Notes: generated by a model from the letters alone, not told the origin. A stretch of DNA of 64,000 nt from Adenophora triphylla var. japonica (GCA_022495995.1 JAFEMH010000747.1:248001-312000); one strand, 5' to 3'; numbered from the stretch's first letter, positions 11,789-23,755 are shown. Made by a program: numbers and translations.

Positions 11789-12079
11789 ATGGCGAGAATT
11801 AAGAGGACACCCACCCGGGGCATGAGTAGGGTGAAAAGAATGGAGTACTGGAATCTCAAAGGTCATAAGAAGGTTAAAAGATTGGAAAAGAAATTAAGAC
11901 AAATTCGTAAGAAGCTCAAGGAGAGAGATGAAGACCTAAAACTAATGGAGATGAAATTGGACCGAGCGAATGAATGGGGATTACAAATGATGAATCAGGC
12001 TAGTGCATTGATGTACGGGTGGGGAAGTGATGAACAAGATGAAGGACAAGTAAGATTAAGAGTTGTCAAATCTATTTAA
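11789..12079 (+). CDS. Leader ORF with basic coiled coil
   Basis: This 96-residue frame lies between the primer site and the recognisable gag. It begins MARIKRTPTRG and has a long Lys/Arg/Glu heptad-like stretch (about residues 25-65: VKRLEKKLRQIRKKLKERDE), suggesting a coiled coil. It is preceded by TTGTAG, a possible splice acceptor, and followed by a stop about 300 bases before the Gly/Arg-rich start at 12387. It could be the N-terminal part of gag separated by decay, or a spliced leader. I do not recognise a family. It is open but short, in an otherwise dead element. Confidence 0.35.
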   Translation: MARIKRTPTRGMSRVKRMEYWNLKGHKKVKRLEKKLRQIRKKLKERDEDLKLMEMKLDRANEWGLQMMNQASALMYGWGSDEQDEGQVRLRVVKSI

Positions 12080-12386
12080 GTCGAGTATTAGATGGTGTTA
12101 GACGAATAATGTACCCTTGACTCCATCAATTGAGAAATAAAATTTGAATTATTTATCTTCTGCATTGTCTCAATACCATTGTCCCTACCCATTGATTTGA
12201 TTGAACCCTATGAAATTTGAGGATTGAAAATAAAATTGAAATTATATATTGAAAATTTAAAAGAAAGTATTGAACAAGTCGATTGTACTTGAAACCATTG
12301 ATTATGAGACGCATATAAGGTAGAATAATTATATTACCTTGCTTAGAAATTTCAAAATTGTGATCGTTAACTTTTGGTAATAGGCA

Positions 12387-13600
12387 ATGGAAGGAGGAAG
12401 AGGTAGAGGTCGAGGAGGTCGAGGAGGCCGAGGAGGCCGAGGGGGCCGAAGCGGTAATGTCCCGCACTCGAGTCTATAGGAGAGGGAGGCCGTAACCACG
12501 GCCGCCAGAACAAGAATGGAAACAACCAGGTCACTGACCCGATGCTTACCGCTTCCGATTCGCACGTTAACGCAGTGGGCCAGGGGGATAGGTCGATGAA
12601 TCGACATTAGCTCAGCAAAGGACGGCAAGCCTTAATCAAGTCAACGCACCTCCACCACCTCCACCTGTTAGAGATCCACCGGCGCTATTCCGAAGCGCAA
12701 TCCGTAGTATTTTTCGGGAGCACCAAAGTAGAAGCCCGAAGAATGGATAAAAGGCATTGAAAGAATTTTTCGCACTTTAGATTGTACTAGTGAGCGTAAG
12801 GTCACTTTTGCTACTTTTGTGTTAAAAGGGGAAGCCATGGTTTGGTGGGAGACAAGAATCCGTGCAGTGCAATAGTGGGGTAACCAATTATACTTGGGAG
12901 ATGTTTCGAAGCTTTTAATAACAAATTCTACCCCGATTGTGAAGAATATGAAGATATCTGAGTTTATGAATCTAACTCAAGGATCCATGATCGTGGAAGA
13001 ATATTTGGCAAAGTTTCGGAGTTATCTCGTTTTTGCCCCGAGGTTCTTTGATGATGAAGAACGTAAGGCCAGAAATTTGAGGCCGGATTGAATTCAAAGT
13101 CGAAGTACAGATTAGTACCGCTAGAGCTCCCAACTCTAGCTCAAGTGGCAAATAAAGCTCGAATAGTTGAGCCGGATGCGAAGGAGTATCAAAGTTCTAG
13201 AGACAATAAGAAGCGGGAGCCGAACGCGATACGGAAGGAAAGCGGTCGACTAGTAAGAATGGGTATGATGGCGGGAACTATAAGAAGCAAACTACCGAAG
13301 AAAATCGCCATAGAGGAGGCCCTCCAACTACCAATAATCGCTATCGAACAACAGAACTATCAGTGGAAGCCAAAATGGGTATAGGGTCGAATCAAGACGT
13401 GGCTCCACCAACCCGTCGTACTTGTGGGAGGAAGCATAAACCGAAGAGTGTTACCGGAACACAGCCTCGCTTTAACCTGTGGTAAACGTGGGCACAAGAT
13501 AAAAGACTCGCCTTGAACCAAATAAGACCGCACCGAGAGGAAATGAGGGTAAAGACAAAGACAAGTCGAATGGAAGGGGAAGTGGTGTTCACTATGACAA
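12387..13600 (+). pseudogene. Chromovirus gag, degraded
   Basis: The segment starts at ATG 12387 with a Gly/Arg-rich RGG tract that breaks at a stop near 12475. Capsid homology resumes near 12660 (a proline run, then KVTFATFVLKGEAMVWWETR near 12800-12860), with in-frame stops near 12748 and 12871. It continues through 13091 (MKISEFMNLTQGSMIVEEYL). A shifted frame runs 13088-13384. A damaged CCHC-like knuckle (CGKRGHKIKDS) lies near 13478-13515. The protein would form the particle core and bind RNA. Multiple stops and frameshifts rule out a functional product. Confidence 0.75.
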
Positions 13601-13609
13601 AGCTAGGGA

Positions 13610-16600
13610 TGCTCGGGCTTCTAATGATGTGGTGACAGTACCGTTCAATTATGTAATCGAAATGTTTATGCTTTGATAGATTCAGTGCTACTCATTCGTG
13701 ATTTCTTCCCGATTGGTCACCGCTTGAAATTGGAATCTGAAAACCTAGAGATAAGCCTAGAAATTGATACACCCACCAATGAGGCCATTCAAATAAATTC
13801 GGTCTATAGATCTTGTACTTTGAAAGTGGATGGGAGGAATTTGTCTATCGACTTCATTGAGTTAGACCTCCGGGATTTTGATGTCATTTTAGGTATGGAT
13901 TGGTTAGCTGCATATCATGCAAAGATAGATTGTTTTAAGAAAGAGGTGGTATTTTGTATTCCTGGTGAACCAGAATTCTATTTTAAGGGGAAAGGGTCTG
14001 AGCGAAAGTCAGGGTTGATATCGTTCTTAAAAGCTCGGAAGATGTTGAAGAAGGGTTGTGAAGGGTTTTTAGCTTCTATTATTGACACAAGAAAGGAAGG
14101 CGTTAAGATCGAAATGGTTCCAATTGTAAATGAGTTCGTAGATGTTTTCCCTGAGGACTTACGTGAATACCGCCCGAGCGGGAAGTTGAGTTTTCTATCG
14201 ACTCGGTCCCCGGCACGGGTCCTATCTCTAAGGCACCCTATCGAATGGCACCCGCTGAACTGAAGGAGTTAAAAGAGCAGTTGCAAGAACTGCTGGAGAA
14301 GGGATTGATCAGGCCCAGTGTCTCACCTTGGGGTGCTCCTGTGCTGTTCGTGAAGAAGAAGGATGGATCTATGAGGCTTTGCATTGATTATAGGGAGTTG
14401 AACAAGGTGACGGTGAAGAATAAGTATCCTTTACCAAGGATAGATGATTTGTTTGATCGCCCAAGGAGCTTGTTACTTCTCTAAGATTGATCTTCGTTCG
14501 GATACCATCAATTGAGGGTAAGGAAGGAGGATATTTCCAAAACAAAGATTTAGGACCGTATATGGACATTATGAATTTTTGGTAATGCCTTTGGGTTGAC
14601 GAATGCTCCACAGCCTTTATGGAGTTGATGAATAAGGTGTTCCAGGAGTTCTTGGACCGATGTGTTATTGTGTTTATTGATGACATTCTAGTTTACTCAA
14701 AGACTAAGGAAGAACATGAGGAGCATTTGAGGATAGTACTGCAGATTCTTAGAGAACAGAAGTTGTATGCTAAGTTCAAGAAGTGCGAATTTTGGCTGGA
14801 GGAAGTAGCTTTTCTGGGACATGTAGTTTCTAAAAGTGGTATATCGGTGGACCCGTCGAAAATTGAAGCGGTGGTGAATTGGGAAAGTCCAACGACAAGC
14901 ATCAAGTTCGGAGTTTCTTGGGCCTGGTGTTACTATAGGCGTTTTGTGGAAGGATTCTCCAAGATATCATTGCCATTGACAAAGCTGATGCAAAAGGATG
15001 TTAAGTTTGAGTGGACAGAGGAATGTGAAGCCAATTTTCAGGAGTTGAAGAAGCGGTTGGTGTCTGCGCCAATTCTTACTCTCCCATCGGGGACAGAAGG
15101 TTTTGTGATTTATAGTGACGCTTCATTGAAAGGGTTGGGTTGTGTCCTTATGCAGAACGAGAGAGTAATAGCATATGCATCCCGTCAGTTGAAGAGCTAC
15201 GAACGAAATTATCCAACTCATGATTTGGAATTAGCGGCCATAGTCTTTGCGTTAAAGATTTGGAGGCATTATTTATATGGAGTGCATTGTGAGATATATA
15301 CGGATCATAAAAGTCTCAAGTATATTTTCACCTGTATGAGTTGAACATGCGTCAAAGAAGGTGGTTGGAGTTACTAAAGGACTATGATTGTAATATTTTG
15401 TATCATCCAGAAAAGCTAATAAGGTGGCCGATGCTTTAAGCCGTAAGAACCGAGGTAGTTTAGCGGCGCCGCTGGCAAGGAAGGAAAGTTCATTTGGGGA
15501 CATCAAACCCGCGTGTGCCTAGAAGTGAAGGTTAGCAGTGAGAGGGGTCGTTTAGCACATTTGAGCGCGCAACCAACATTGTTAGAAAGAATTAAGGCGG
15601 CTCAAGTAATTGACCCGGAGTTAGTAGAGATCCTAGATAAACTGAAAGATGGCGAGTCATCCGAATTTAAAGTCGGGAATGACAATATGTCGAGATATCG
15701 GTCAAGGATCCGTGTTCCGTATGATGAGAGTATTAAACGAGAAATCCTTGAAGAAGCTCATTGTTCCGCATTCGCAAAGGCACCCCGGTAGCACGAAGAT
15801 GTACCAAAATGTGAAGGATTCGTATTGGTGGATCAACATGAAGAGAGATGTAGCAGATTTTGTGGCTAAGTGTTTGGTGTGTCAACGTATAAAGTGCGAA
15901 CATCAGAGGCCGGTGGTTTATTACAATCGTTACCGATTCCCGAATGGAAGTGGGAACACATTGCCATGGATTTTGTGGTAGGATTACCAAGGACCCTAAA
16001 GGGTCATAATGCAATTTGGGTGATCGTTGATAGGTTGACCAAGTCGGCTCACTTCTTAGCTTTCAAAATTACTGATTCCATGGAAAAGTTAGCCAAAATG
16101 TATGTCGATGAGATAGTTAGACTTCATGGAGTGCCAGTATCGATTGTGTCCGATAGAGATGCTAGATTCACATCAAAATTTTGGGGAAGTTTACAAAGAG
16201 CATTGGGGACTCAATTGACCATGAGTACCGCATTTCACCCGCAGACAGATGGACGAGCGGACTATTCAAACACTTGAGGATATGCTTAGGCGTGCTCATT
16301 GGATTGGCGAGGCTCTTGGGACGAACATCTAACCTTAGTGGAATTCGCGTATAATAACAGTTTTCACTCTAGTATTGGCATGGCACCGTATGAAGCCTTG
16401 TATGGTAGGAATGTCGCTCGCCAACTTGTTGGGATGAAGTGGGCGAGAGAAAGTTATTGGGACCCGAATTGGTTCAAGTGACCACCGAAAAGATCCAATT
16501 GATAAAGAAGAGATTATTGACAAAGACAAAGTAGACAGAAATCATATGCCGATCAACATCGTCGTGAACTTATGTTTGATGTGGGAGATCATGTATTCTT

Positions 16601-16977
16601 AAAGATATCCCCTACGAAGGGTGTTATGAGATTCGGAATCCGAGGAAAGCTTAGTCCGAGGTATGCTCGGACCCTTTGAAATTCTTGATCGAGTGGGAGA
16701 GGTGGCGTATAGATTGGCATTGCCGCCTGCGCTCGCAGGAGTCCATAATGTGTTCCATTTGTCCATGCTACGAAAGTATGTCCCTGACACGAGCCATGTC
16801 ATTGAATTTGAACGGTTACGTTTTCGAGCGGATCTAAGTTATGATGAAGAACCGATTCGGATTGTGGATAAGAAGGATCAAGTATTAAGAAAGCGCATCA
16901 TCCCATACGTGAAGGTCCAGTGGAGTAACCATACTGTTCGAGAAGCTACATGGGAGCTTGAAAGTGAGATGCGTTAG
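13610..16977 (+). pseudogene. Chromovirus pol (PR-RT-RH-INT-chromodomain), degraded
   Basis: The polyprotein would process, reverse transcribe and integrate the element. Protease: near 13668-13690 the Asp-Ser-Gly-Ala active-site block is broken by a small deletion; the hydrophobic partner DFDVILGMDWL lies near 13876. Reverse transcriptase: 14245-14484 carries [20 protein letters not shown], a damaged gap follows to 14619, then the catalytic FIDD at 14673-14684. RNase H: near 15110-15330 ([18 protein letters not shown]). Integrase: H2C2 region 15760-15890; DFVVGLP near 15969 and VSDRDARF near 16148; a frameshift falls just before the expected catalytic Glu near 16257. The chromodomain-like tail is 16663-16977 ([16 protein letters not shown]). 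At least eight breaks are visible. Confidence 0.88.
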
Positions 16978-17038
16978 AAGTATCCCAAATTGTTCGTCGA
17001 ATGAGGTACGTCGAGTTTAGAGGACTAAACTCCTTTTT

Positions 17039-17050
17039 AGGGGGTAAGAA
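17039..17050 (+). other. Polypurine tract of level-3 element
   Basis: AGGGGGTAAGAA abuts the 3' LTR start TGTAATG, the position expected for the plus-strand primer. Confidence 0.8.
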
Positions 17051-19264
17051 TGTAATGTATGGGTATTTTGTGGATATTTTGATATATTAAAATTTAAATG
17101 AATAACTAAATGAATATTAACAAGATAATGCATCAGCCAACCTTAGAATTTTGACAGCCATTGCTGTGGGAAATTAGAAAGCCAGACTTAGAAGATTGAA
17201 AGCCATAGACATCAGTATAAATAAGTTTCTTTAGGCTTAGGATTTGTCATCTGAAAACTAAGAGAGAGACTGAGAGGTGGGACGGCTGGAGCTTGGAGAA
17301 AAAGACGGACAGAAGAGTGGAGGGATCTTGTTTGAGCAGATTGAGCAAGGGCAGCGCCTAAGGGACTGAATCAGTGTCGAAATCCTTGCTTGAGGTAAGT
17401 CAATCCTTAAATCCTAGTTTTAGTTTCGTGGTTCTAATCTGCAAGAGATTCAGGGTGTTTAAAAATTGGATATGAATTCAACTAAGTAACAGTGAATTGA
17501 GGTTTTGTTGAATTGTTAAAGGATTAATGGTTTTGTATAAATAGATAATATTATGTTATTAGCTGGGTATAAAAAAAAAGAGAATAATGAAATCAAGTTA
17601 AGCAAACAGAAAGGTCAGTGCTCAGTGTTTGTTTGGTGCTCTACATGGTGGCACGAAATTGTTGCTGGGAGAATTGGAGAAGGTGGAATAAGTTATAACT
17701 AGCCTTGATATACTTATAAATTACAGTTGGTCACATAAGTTGTGGGTATTAATTTTGATCAGCAACATGGATTCAGATTATGGTTGTTGGGTTACCATGT
17801 TTTCTTAGAGTTGTGTTCTATATTACTATGTATGTATACACAGGTATGAAGTTACATTGTTTAGAGTTCTATATTATTATGTTCGTAATTACGAGTACAA
17901 TGGAGTTCAGCTAGGATAATGGTTGCCTGAATTAGAAATCAAGAAAAAATGCAGTAAGTAAATTATGTGAATCAAATCAGAGACAAGTGGGTTAGAGGAT
18001 TTAAAACTCGGTTGATCAATAGTGCACTGCATATTCAATTGTTGGGAATGAGGATTTACATCCAACCTCTGTTAGGCCCATTTAGACCATGGTGTTCTAG
18101 AGTACAAATTCACCCCATAATAAGTTAAATTTCAAAAATGTCCTTAGGATCATGGGAATCTGTATTAGTCCTTGAAGTTTAAAAATCTCAAATTAGTCTA
18201 ACTGTGTTTTGTTAATAATATTATATTTTTGTTGTGATTAGATTTTGGAAAGCGAAATTAGGAGCGGTCAGTTCCGGTGCTAGACAATTACGATAAGGTA
18301 AGGGATTACGTCTCTTAGTATTATTGTATATCATTATCTATTGGCCCTCCATTATTCTTAGAGTAATTATTGTATTACCGTTATGGCCGGTAACTTTGAT
18401 TGGAATTCACTCCAAGTGCTTTCGTCATTGAAATTTTCTAAACTTAAATTGACATTGATTTCTTGGTCAATTAAAGAACATCATCGATAAAAGAATGATC
18501 ACTTAATGACACCCATTTAATTATGGGTTAATATTGATGTACTATTGATACCCGGTCATGAGGGTTAGTTCATGACATGCCTATGTGGCATTAACCATTG
18601 ATATCGACACCACTGAAATTGTGGTTATATAGGTTATCCGGATATACCGAACCATTGATACATCGACTATTGTACCCTTTGGGTTACTTTTGAATATTGA
18701 TTTGATGAAAAGAATATTAAGTGATCATAATTGATTTTTTTGCATTATCGAATATTGAATTGTGCCATGATTTCCTTTCTTTGTAATAAGAAGAAAAATT
18801 ATTGTTTGGATTTATTAATTTGTCCGTTTCATCGAAAATTGTTATTTGATACACTCTTTGAGGTCACCCCTTCTTAGAAACCGAAGGGGCGACGTAGGAC
18901 CTTACTGAGCATTGTTCGCTCACCCTTTTTCTAAATTCTATTTCTTCAGGTTATAAGTAGGAAAGCAAGGCTTTTGGTGGAGACATCTTGAGGCGGACCC
19001 GAATAAGTAAAGTAGTGATTTTTTATGTTTTTAAGTAGGCTTTTAGTGAGATTGTAATAAATGCCATAAACGAGTTTTAATGGCTACTAGCCGTTAGTAG
19101 TGAAAGATAATTGTTACGCTTCCGTTATCTATTTTTGGTTTTTGGGTTATATGTACTAGCCGTAGAGATTTAAATTGTAGTTTGTGACCGTTAATCCTTT
19201 ATTTTGAAGGACGGATTTATATTATTAATGATATTATGATATTCAGAAATTTGGGGTTGTCACA
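17051..19264 (+). repeat. 3' LTR of level-3 chromovirus
   Basis: This 2,214-bp partner of 9336-11545 has its TATA box at 17216. The host solo LTR resumes after the CTTCC duplication. Confidence 0.95.
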
Positions 19265-20702
19265 CTTCCAGCTCTGTTCTGAAGTCTGAACAGAGGGCAC
19301 GACTCGTGCTCTGTGGCACGAGTCGTTCACGAATCGTCCCTTGGATTTTGCCTAAGTCGTGCCTATATGGAGACGAGTGTTTCTGGTTGGGTGTATAAGG
19401 GGCACGAGTCGTGCCATGCCCTACAGCCTCTGAATCATTTTCCAAGGCCTATAAACCTATTCCACCTAGAACCAAAGTGAAACCTCTTTAACTTAGATTA
19501 AAGTAGAACACTTTAACTACACAATGATGTCTTACTTGGATAAAATGGAATTGTGGAAGGGCTTTAAATATTGTTCGGAAAATGCTTGACAGCCTTGATT
19601 CGTCACTTAACCAAAGTGAATCCAACTTGGTAATTTGAACTTGGACCTTTATAGAGGTCATGTATTGTTGCACATTGATTATGTAGGGCTGATTTATGAT
19701 ACCTTGTTGCCTTACTCGAGTTCATATACATGGTGTGGGATATAAATAGTGTATGAAATGTATGTTGCACTATGTTATTGATTTGAACATGAGTATGGTT
19801 TACCATGTTGTTATATTCTTATCCCTTTGGTGGATTTCATTTCAAGTAACTATTATGTGCTTGAACTTGTGTTAATCAGCTGATGTTTAGGGGTATAACA
19901 GAATACGATCAATTATGGAAAGTATGACCTAATGTGATCAGATTACGTTATACCGTGACTGTCCCCTTCTGTGGCCACAGAATGGGGTTATAGCATCTGT
20001 ATTGAGCCAAAAGCCTTACAGAGTTGCTAATATCTTATATGGTTTCCTGAAAAACGGGTCTTATAAGATGTGAATATGCTCAAGCAGTTCACAAATGAGT
20101 GGAGTTTTATCTCCCGATGTTGTACGATTTATTTTTAGATGGGAAAAGGTAAACCAAGGTAATGTAAGGTGTTTACGGCTTTTCCAATGTGTTATATGCA
20201 CCTTGTATGTGTTGCATCTTATTTGGCATATTGTTGCATTCATAATAACTTATTGAGATTTATTCTCACCCTTCTCCCTTTAATGTTTTAGATCGGCCTG
20301 AGACAGGAGGACCCGACCAGTGAGGACGGGGAGGAGTTTGTACGAGTATTTTGGGTTGTTGGGTATGTATATGTCATGGTTGGGAGTTGTAGTTGTATTT
20401 TGGGTTTAGCTCCTTGGTGGAGTTTGTGTATATATGCAACTTTGTTCAAACTTAAACTTTGTAAACTTTTGTAAATGTTGTAACTAAAGTTGGTTTTTAA
20501 AGTTAGTTCATGTTTTGTTTTCCTCCAAGTGGAGATGAGTTAAGTTGTTAGAATGTGAATGTTAAAGTTGTGTTCTTTTTAGTTAAGTCCAAAGTTTTCA
20601 AAAATTACATGTGGTCTTTCTTAGTTTGGACTCTCAGGCTCGGGACACGTGTTAGGTTCCGGGTTGGGGTGTCCACAGTAATAATCAAAAGACCAAGGGC
20701 CC

Positions 20703-20720
20703 CTCAGTGGGCGCCAAACT
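20703..20720 (-). other. Primer-binding site of level-1 element
   Basis: Immediately after the LTR end CCAAAACA, the minus strand reads GTTTGGCGCCCACTGAG. TGGCGCC-type sites one or two bases after the LTR are common in plant Ty3/gypsy elements. The priming tRNA is not identified. Confidence 0.55.
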
Positions 20721-21292
20721 GTTTTGGCCAAATTTAAGCACTTTGACCTCAAGGATGAAAATAGGGCACCTTGGAATATGATTATGTAAATTCAAGATAA
20801 AGAGACAAAGGAATTAACGAGGAAAGCCCTTGAACAACTTGTTTGCCAGCATAAAACCTCGAAACAATGAAATTTTATTACTATGATGATCGGAATGTGA
20901 GTTTGGGTACAGAGAATATTACGAAAATGTGAGTGTTCTCAGTGTGTGTACATATGTTGCTATTCTGATTTAAATACTAGGAAAAGTAACGTAAATAGCA
21001 AAATTAATGAGATCCCACATCTTGCGCCTAGAATCCCGCTGAAAGTTATGAAGATCAAGATAGCCGTTTGGAGGAGTATTACGTGCATTGAAGATAGGTT
21101 TCATGATCTTTGGCTTGGTCTCACGTTTTTCATAAAAGTTCCTAAAAATTAGGTCCGAAGTAATGGCTCTGCATAACGTTATTTTAGTCAAGTTGTTCTA
21201 TCAAGTTGTAAGCTCAAGATGAAATGTCAGGTTGTACGCTCAAGGTGTAACGTCAGGATGGAATGCCAGGTGCTGATTTTTCTACCCAAATA
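20721..21292 (-). repeat. 5' LTR of level-1 element
   Basis: This is a 572-bp partner of 6545-7121. Its outer end has a one-base deletion and one substitution relative to the other copy, so the expected TG start reads TA. The adjoining GAACT at 21293-21297 still matches the far-side duplication. Confidence 0.85.
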
Positions 21293-21297
21293 GAACT

Positions 21298-21734
21298 GTT
21301 TTCGAAGCTCCATAAGCGTTATGGACCAAGTCAAAAGGAGTCATCTACAACATTTACTTGGCAACGATTATTTTTATCATCATCAACCTTCCTGCGAAAT
21401 TCTAGGCGTAATATGAGAAATCACATTTACTTTGTTACATCAGTTATCCTCCCTTGTTTTAAAATTAGCATAAGAAAACAGATGTAAACACACTCACGTA
21501 GACAATAGACAATCAGCTACACTTTTTGTACTTACATTTCACTGCATCATCATCGTACTAATAAAATTTCATTATTTCGAGATTTTATATTGACGAACAA
21601 ATTGTTAAAGGACTTTCCTTTTCCTTGTTAATTCCCTTATTATTATGATGTACATCTTGAATTTATGGTATCATATTCCATATTGTGCTCATTTTTCATC
21701 TTTGAAAAGTTAAATTGTTTCTTCGCACGTTTGC
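21298..21734. other. Unassigned segment right of the nest
   Basis: AT-rich and without a visible gene. It is the original continuation of 6539 before the nested insertion. Short open frames have no recognisable domain. Confidence 0.5.
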
Positions 21735-21744
21735 TCTGTACCCA

Positions 21745-21899
21745 AGCGTTAAAAAGCGCGGATGCTTGGCGGCGGAGCTGCGCCTACGCGGGCTAGTCGG
21801 GATTAGTCGAGATTAGTCGACTTGTGCGAGCTGTAACCCAGGCTGTTGGAGAGGCCACGCACAGGCGACTCAGCGCCTGAGCGGCCTTTTAGAACACTG
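21745..21899. mobile_element. 155-bp GC-rich MITE
   Basis: It is flanked by a 10-bp direct repeat TCTGTACCCA at 21735-21744 and 21900-21909. The ends are imperfect inverted repeats (AGCGTTAAAAAGCGC versus AGTGTTCTAAAAGGC read inward). The core is GC-rich, with repeated GATTAGTCG and GCGCCTGAGC-like blocks, unlike the AT-rich surroundings. A 9-11 bp duplication suggests a Mutator-like origin. It lies about 200 bases upstream of the methyltransferase start. Confidence 0.6.
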
Positions 21900-23755
21900 T
21901 CTGTACCCACACGAAACATGAAGCAGCAGAAACAACAATTTGCATATATTCGCGGTGAATTTAATAAAAACGGCGTGATAAGAAATCCCTACGTGATTCT
22001 TCTTCCACCATGGAATCCGCCATTGTTTTTTCATCTCCTTCTTCCTCGTATTCGCTTCGTCCAATTCTCCGTTCCTTATTCACAATCACAATATGGCCTC
22101 TCTCTGGAAGCATCCCCAATTTTGTCCACCGCTTCGATTGTCTTCATGCCGGTTTTCGTCGAGAATTCTTAGGGCAACCTCGGCCGTCACCGTTGAACCG
22201 GTAATTCATCTCTCTTTCTTTCACATGCACATACAAGCGCGTACAGATAAAGTTTTCTGTTGATATTTACGGTAGGAAAATATTTCTGGTACTTAATTTG
22301 ATTTTCTCGGATACCAAACAAGCTAGCTGCAGAACGTATTCTATTGTTGTTTGTGATTCCCTTTTGATTTTGTATTTTAGGTGCCTAAAGATTAAGGTTC
22401 CAATGTTCCATATACACTGGGGCGATCTCTGAAATATCTGATCTTTTATATGAGTAGCTTACTTATGCTAACCGACTGCACAAAATGTTGTTCTTGTAAT
22501 AAAAGATGTAACCGATTTCACATTTTTTGGTCGAATGTAACACACATACAATAGGATGTACTGTAATTCATATTACTATAAAATGTAACTCATCTACGAT
22601 AAAAATCCGACTGGTGTACATACAATAGGATGTAATTCATATTACTATAAAATGAAACAAATTGTTCTGTTTGCCTTCCCAACCAAGTATAGTCTTTTTT
22701 TACTTCTAATGGTATCCGTGACAAAGTTAGAAATTCCTGCTTATTATGCTTGATTCAGTTTCTACTTCGAGCATGAAGACGAAGAGAAGAGCATAAAGTG
22801 ATAAAAAGGAGAGATTGTTGTCTGCGAGTTTACCCAATGAAAAAACTGTAGGAGGGCACTGTTCATGGTTACTGCAATACTACTTTGTTGGATACAATAT
22901 AGTTTTCAGGAACCCTTATGTATTATGGCATTTCATTTGATCTAAAGGCATACTGTCAGGATTTATGTCTGCTATGTCTAATAGTTCTGCTGTCTTCTTC
23001 ACCAGGAGTCCACATGTGTCATACCTGTATGAAAGAGGCTGGCGTCAAATTTTTAACATCTTTTCTTTCATGATGAGATATTAGGATTCATGTTAGCCTA
23101 CATCAAATTATTTTGGGACTATGACTTTGTTGTTGTTGTTGTTATGTGATTAAATGGTTAATACAACAGCGTGTAAAATTCTACCAATCATTATATGTTA
23201 TATAACACAGAACCTCTCTTGAGCTCCTTGGCCTTGCGCTTTTGTTGGGACGAAAGTGTTACTGTTGCCAGAGTTCCTTACTTGAATATTTTAATGCTGC
23301 AGTTCAAAATGGCTTAGGAGTACTTTAAACCGGCAGAAGGTGGTATCCTTGTAGTTGTGGAAGTGGTTTGTTTTCCCGAAAATTTGCCAAGTCTGGGACG
23401 TACTCAAAAGCATTCTTGCCCTTGTAAGGGCAGTTGTTTCCAGACTTCCTTTTACGTCAGGTTCAATTGATTCAGTCCATGCTGGTGTAGCTTTACATTG
23501 CTGGCCGTCTCCTTCCAATGCAGTAAGTTCTCAGTTTTCATGTTTCACTACCGCTTCCATTTATATAAGTACTTAGTGTTTTTCATTATTGATGGTCCTA
23601 TAATTTTAACCACACAATTCATGGATACAATATGGGTCTGCATAGGCTATGTATCTTGATTTTTTGTTACGTGTACAAATTATGGGCGATTCTCGCCTAA
23701 CCTAACGTCCATCTATGTTATATATTAAAAAAAATATATACAGAGTAATTGATTA

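Larger units (their letters stand above)
9336..19264 (+). mobile_element. Nest level 3: complete Tekay-type chromovirus
   Basis: A full 9,929-bp element with LTRs at 9336-11545 and 17051-19264 and a perfect CTTCC target duplication at 9331-9335 and 19265-19269. The order is LTR, tRNA-iMet primer site, a leader ORF, gag, protease, reverse transcriptase, RNase H, integrase, chromodomain-like tail, polypurine tract, LTR. That order and the C-terminal chromodomain place it in the chromoviruses, and the PBS and long LTRs fit the Tekay group. All coding parts are broken by frameshifts and stops, yet the LTRs differ only by roughly 25-30 small changes by eye. It sits inside the solo LTR. Confidence 0.93.
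8386..20677 (+). mobile_element. Nest level 2: Tekay-type solo LTR
   Basis: The two pieces 8386-9335 and 19270-20677 form one LTR of about 2.36 kb, starting TGTCACGACCC and ending GGGTGTCCACA. It is flanked by the 5-bp duplication GTAAT at 8381-8385 and 20678-20682. No internal region or second LTR is present, so this is a solo LTR left by LTR-LTR recombination. The LTR at 49022-51201 (TGTAACGACCC...GGGTCCTCACA), which follows a chromodomain integrase, is clearly the same family. Both share the GGTTATAGC, GAAAAACGGGTCTTATAAGA and GACAGGAGGACC blocks. Confidence 0.88.
6545..21292 (-). mobile_element. Nest level 1: short non-autonomous LTR element
   Basis: Two similar LTRs (6545-7121 and 20721-21292) in direct orientation bound this insertion, flanked by a 5-bp target duplication GAACT at 6540-6544 and 21293-21297. 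On the minus strand the order is 5' LTR, primer-binding site, short gag-like frame, polypurine tract, 3' LTR. With the inner insertions removed, the element is about 2.45 kb, far too short for pol, so it is non-autonomous. It was later split by the solo LTR at 8386-20677. The terminal TG...CA is intact at the 6545-7121 copy, while the 21292 end reads TA instead of TG on the minus strand. Confidence 0.85.

Noticed and set aside
22010..22204. 64-residue frame starting at an upstream ATG of the methyltransferase relic
   Set aside because: The frame from 22093 has transit-peptide composition and ends exactly at a GT donor in phase 0. The 22010 frame has neither.
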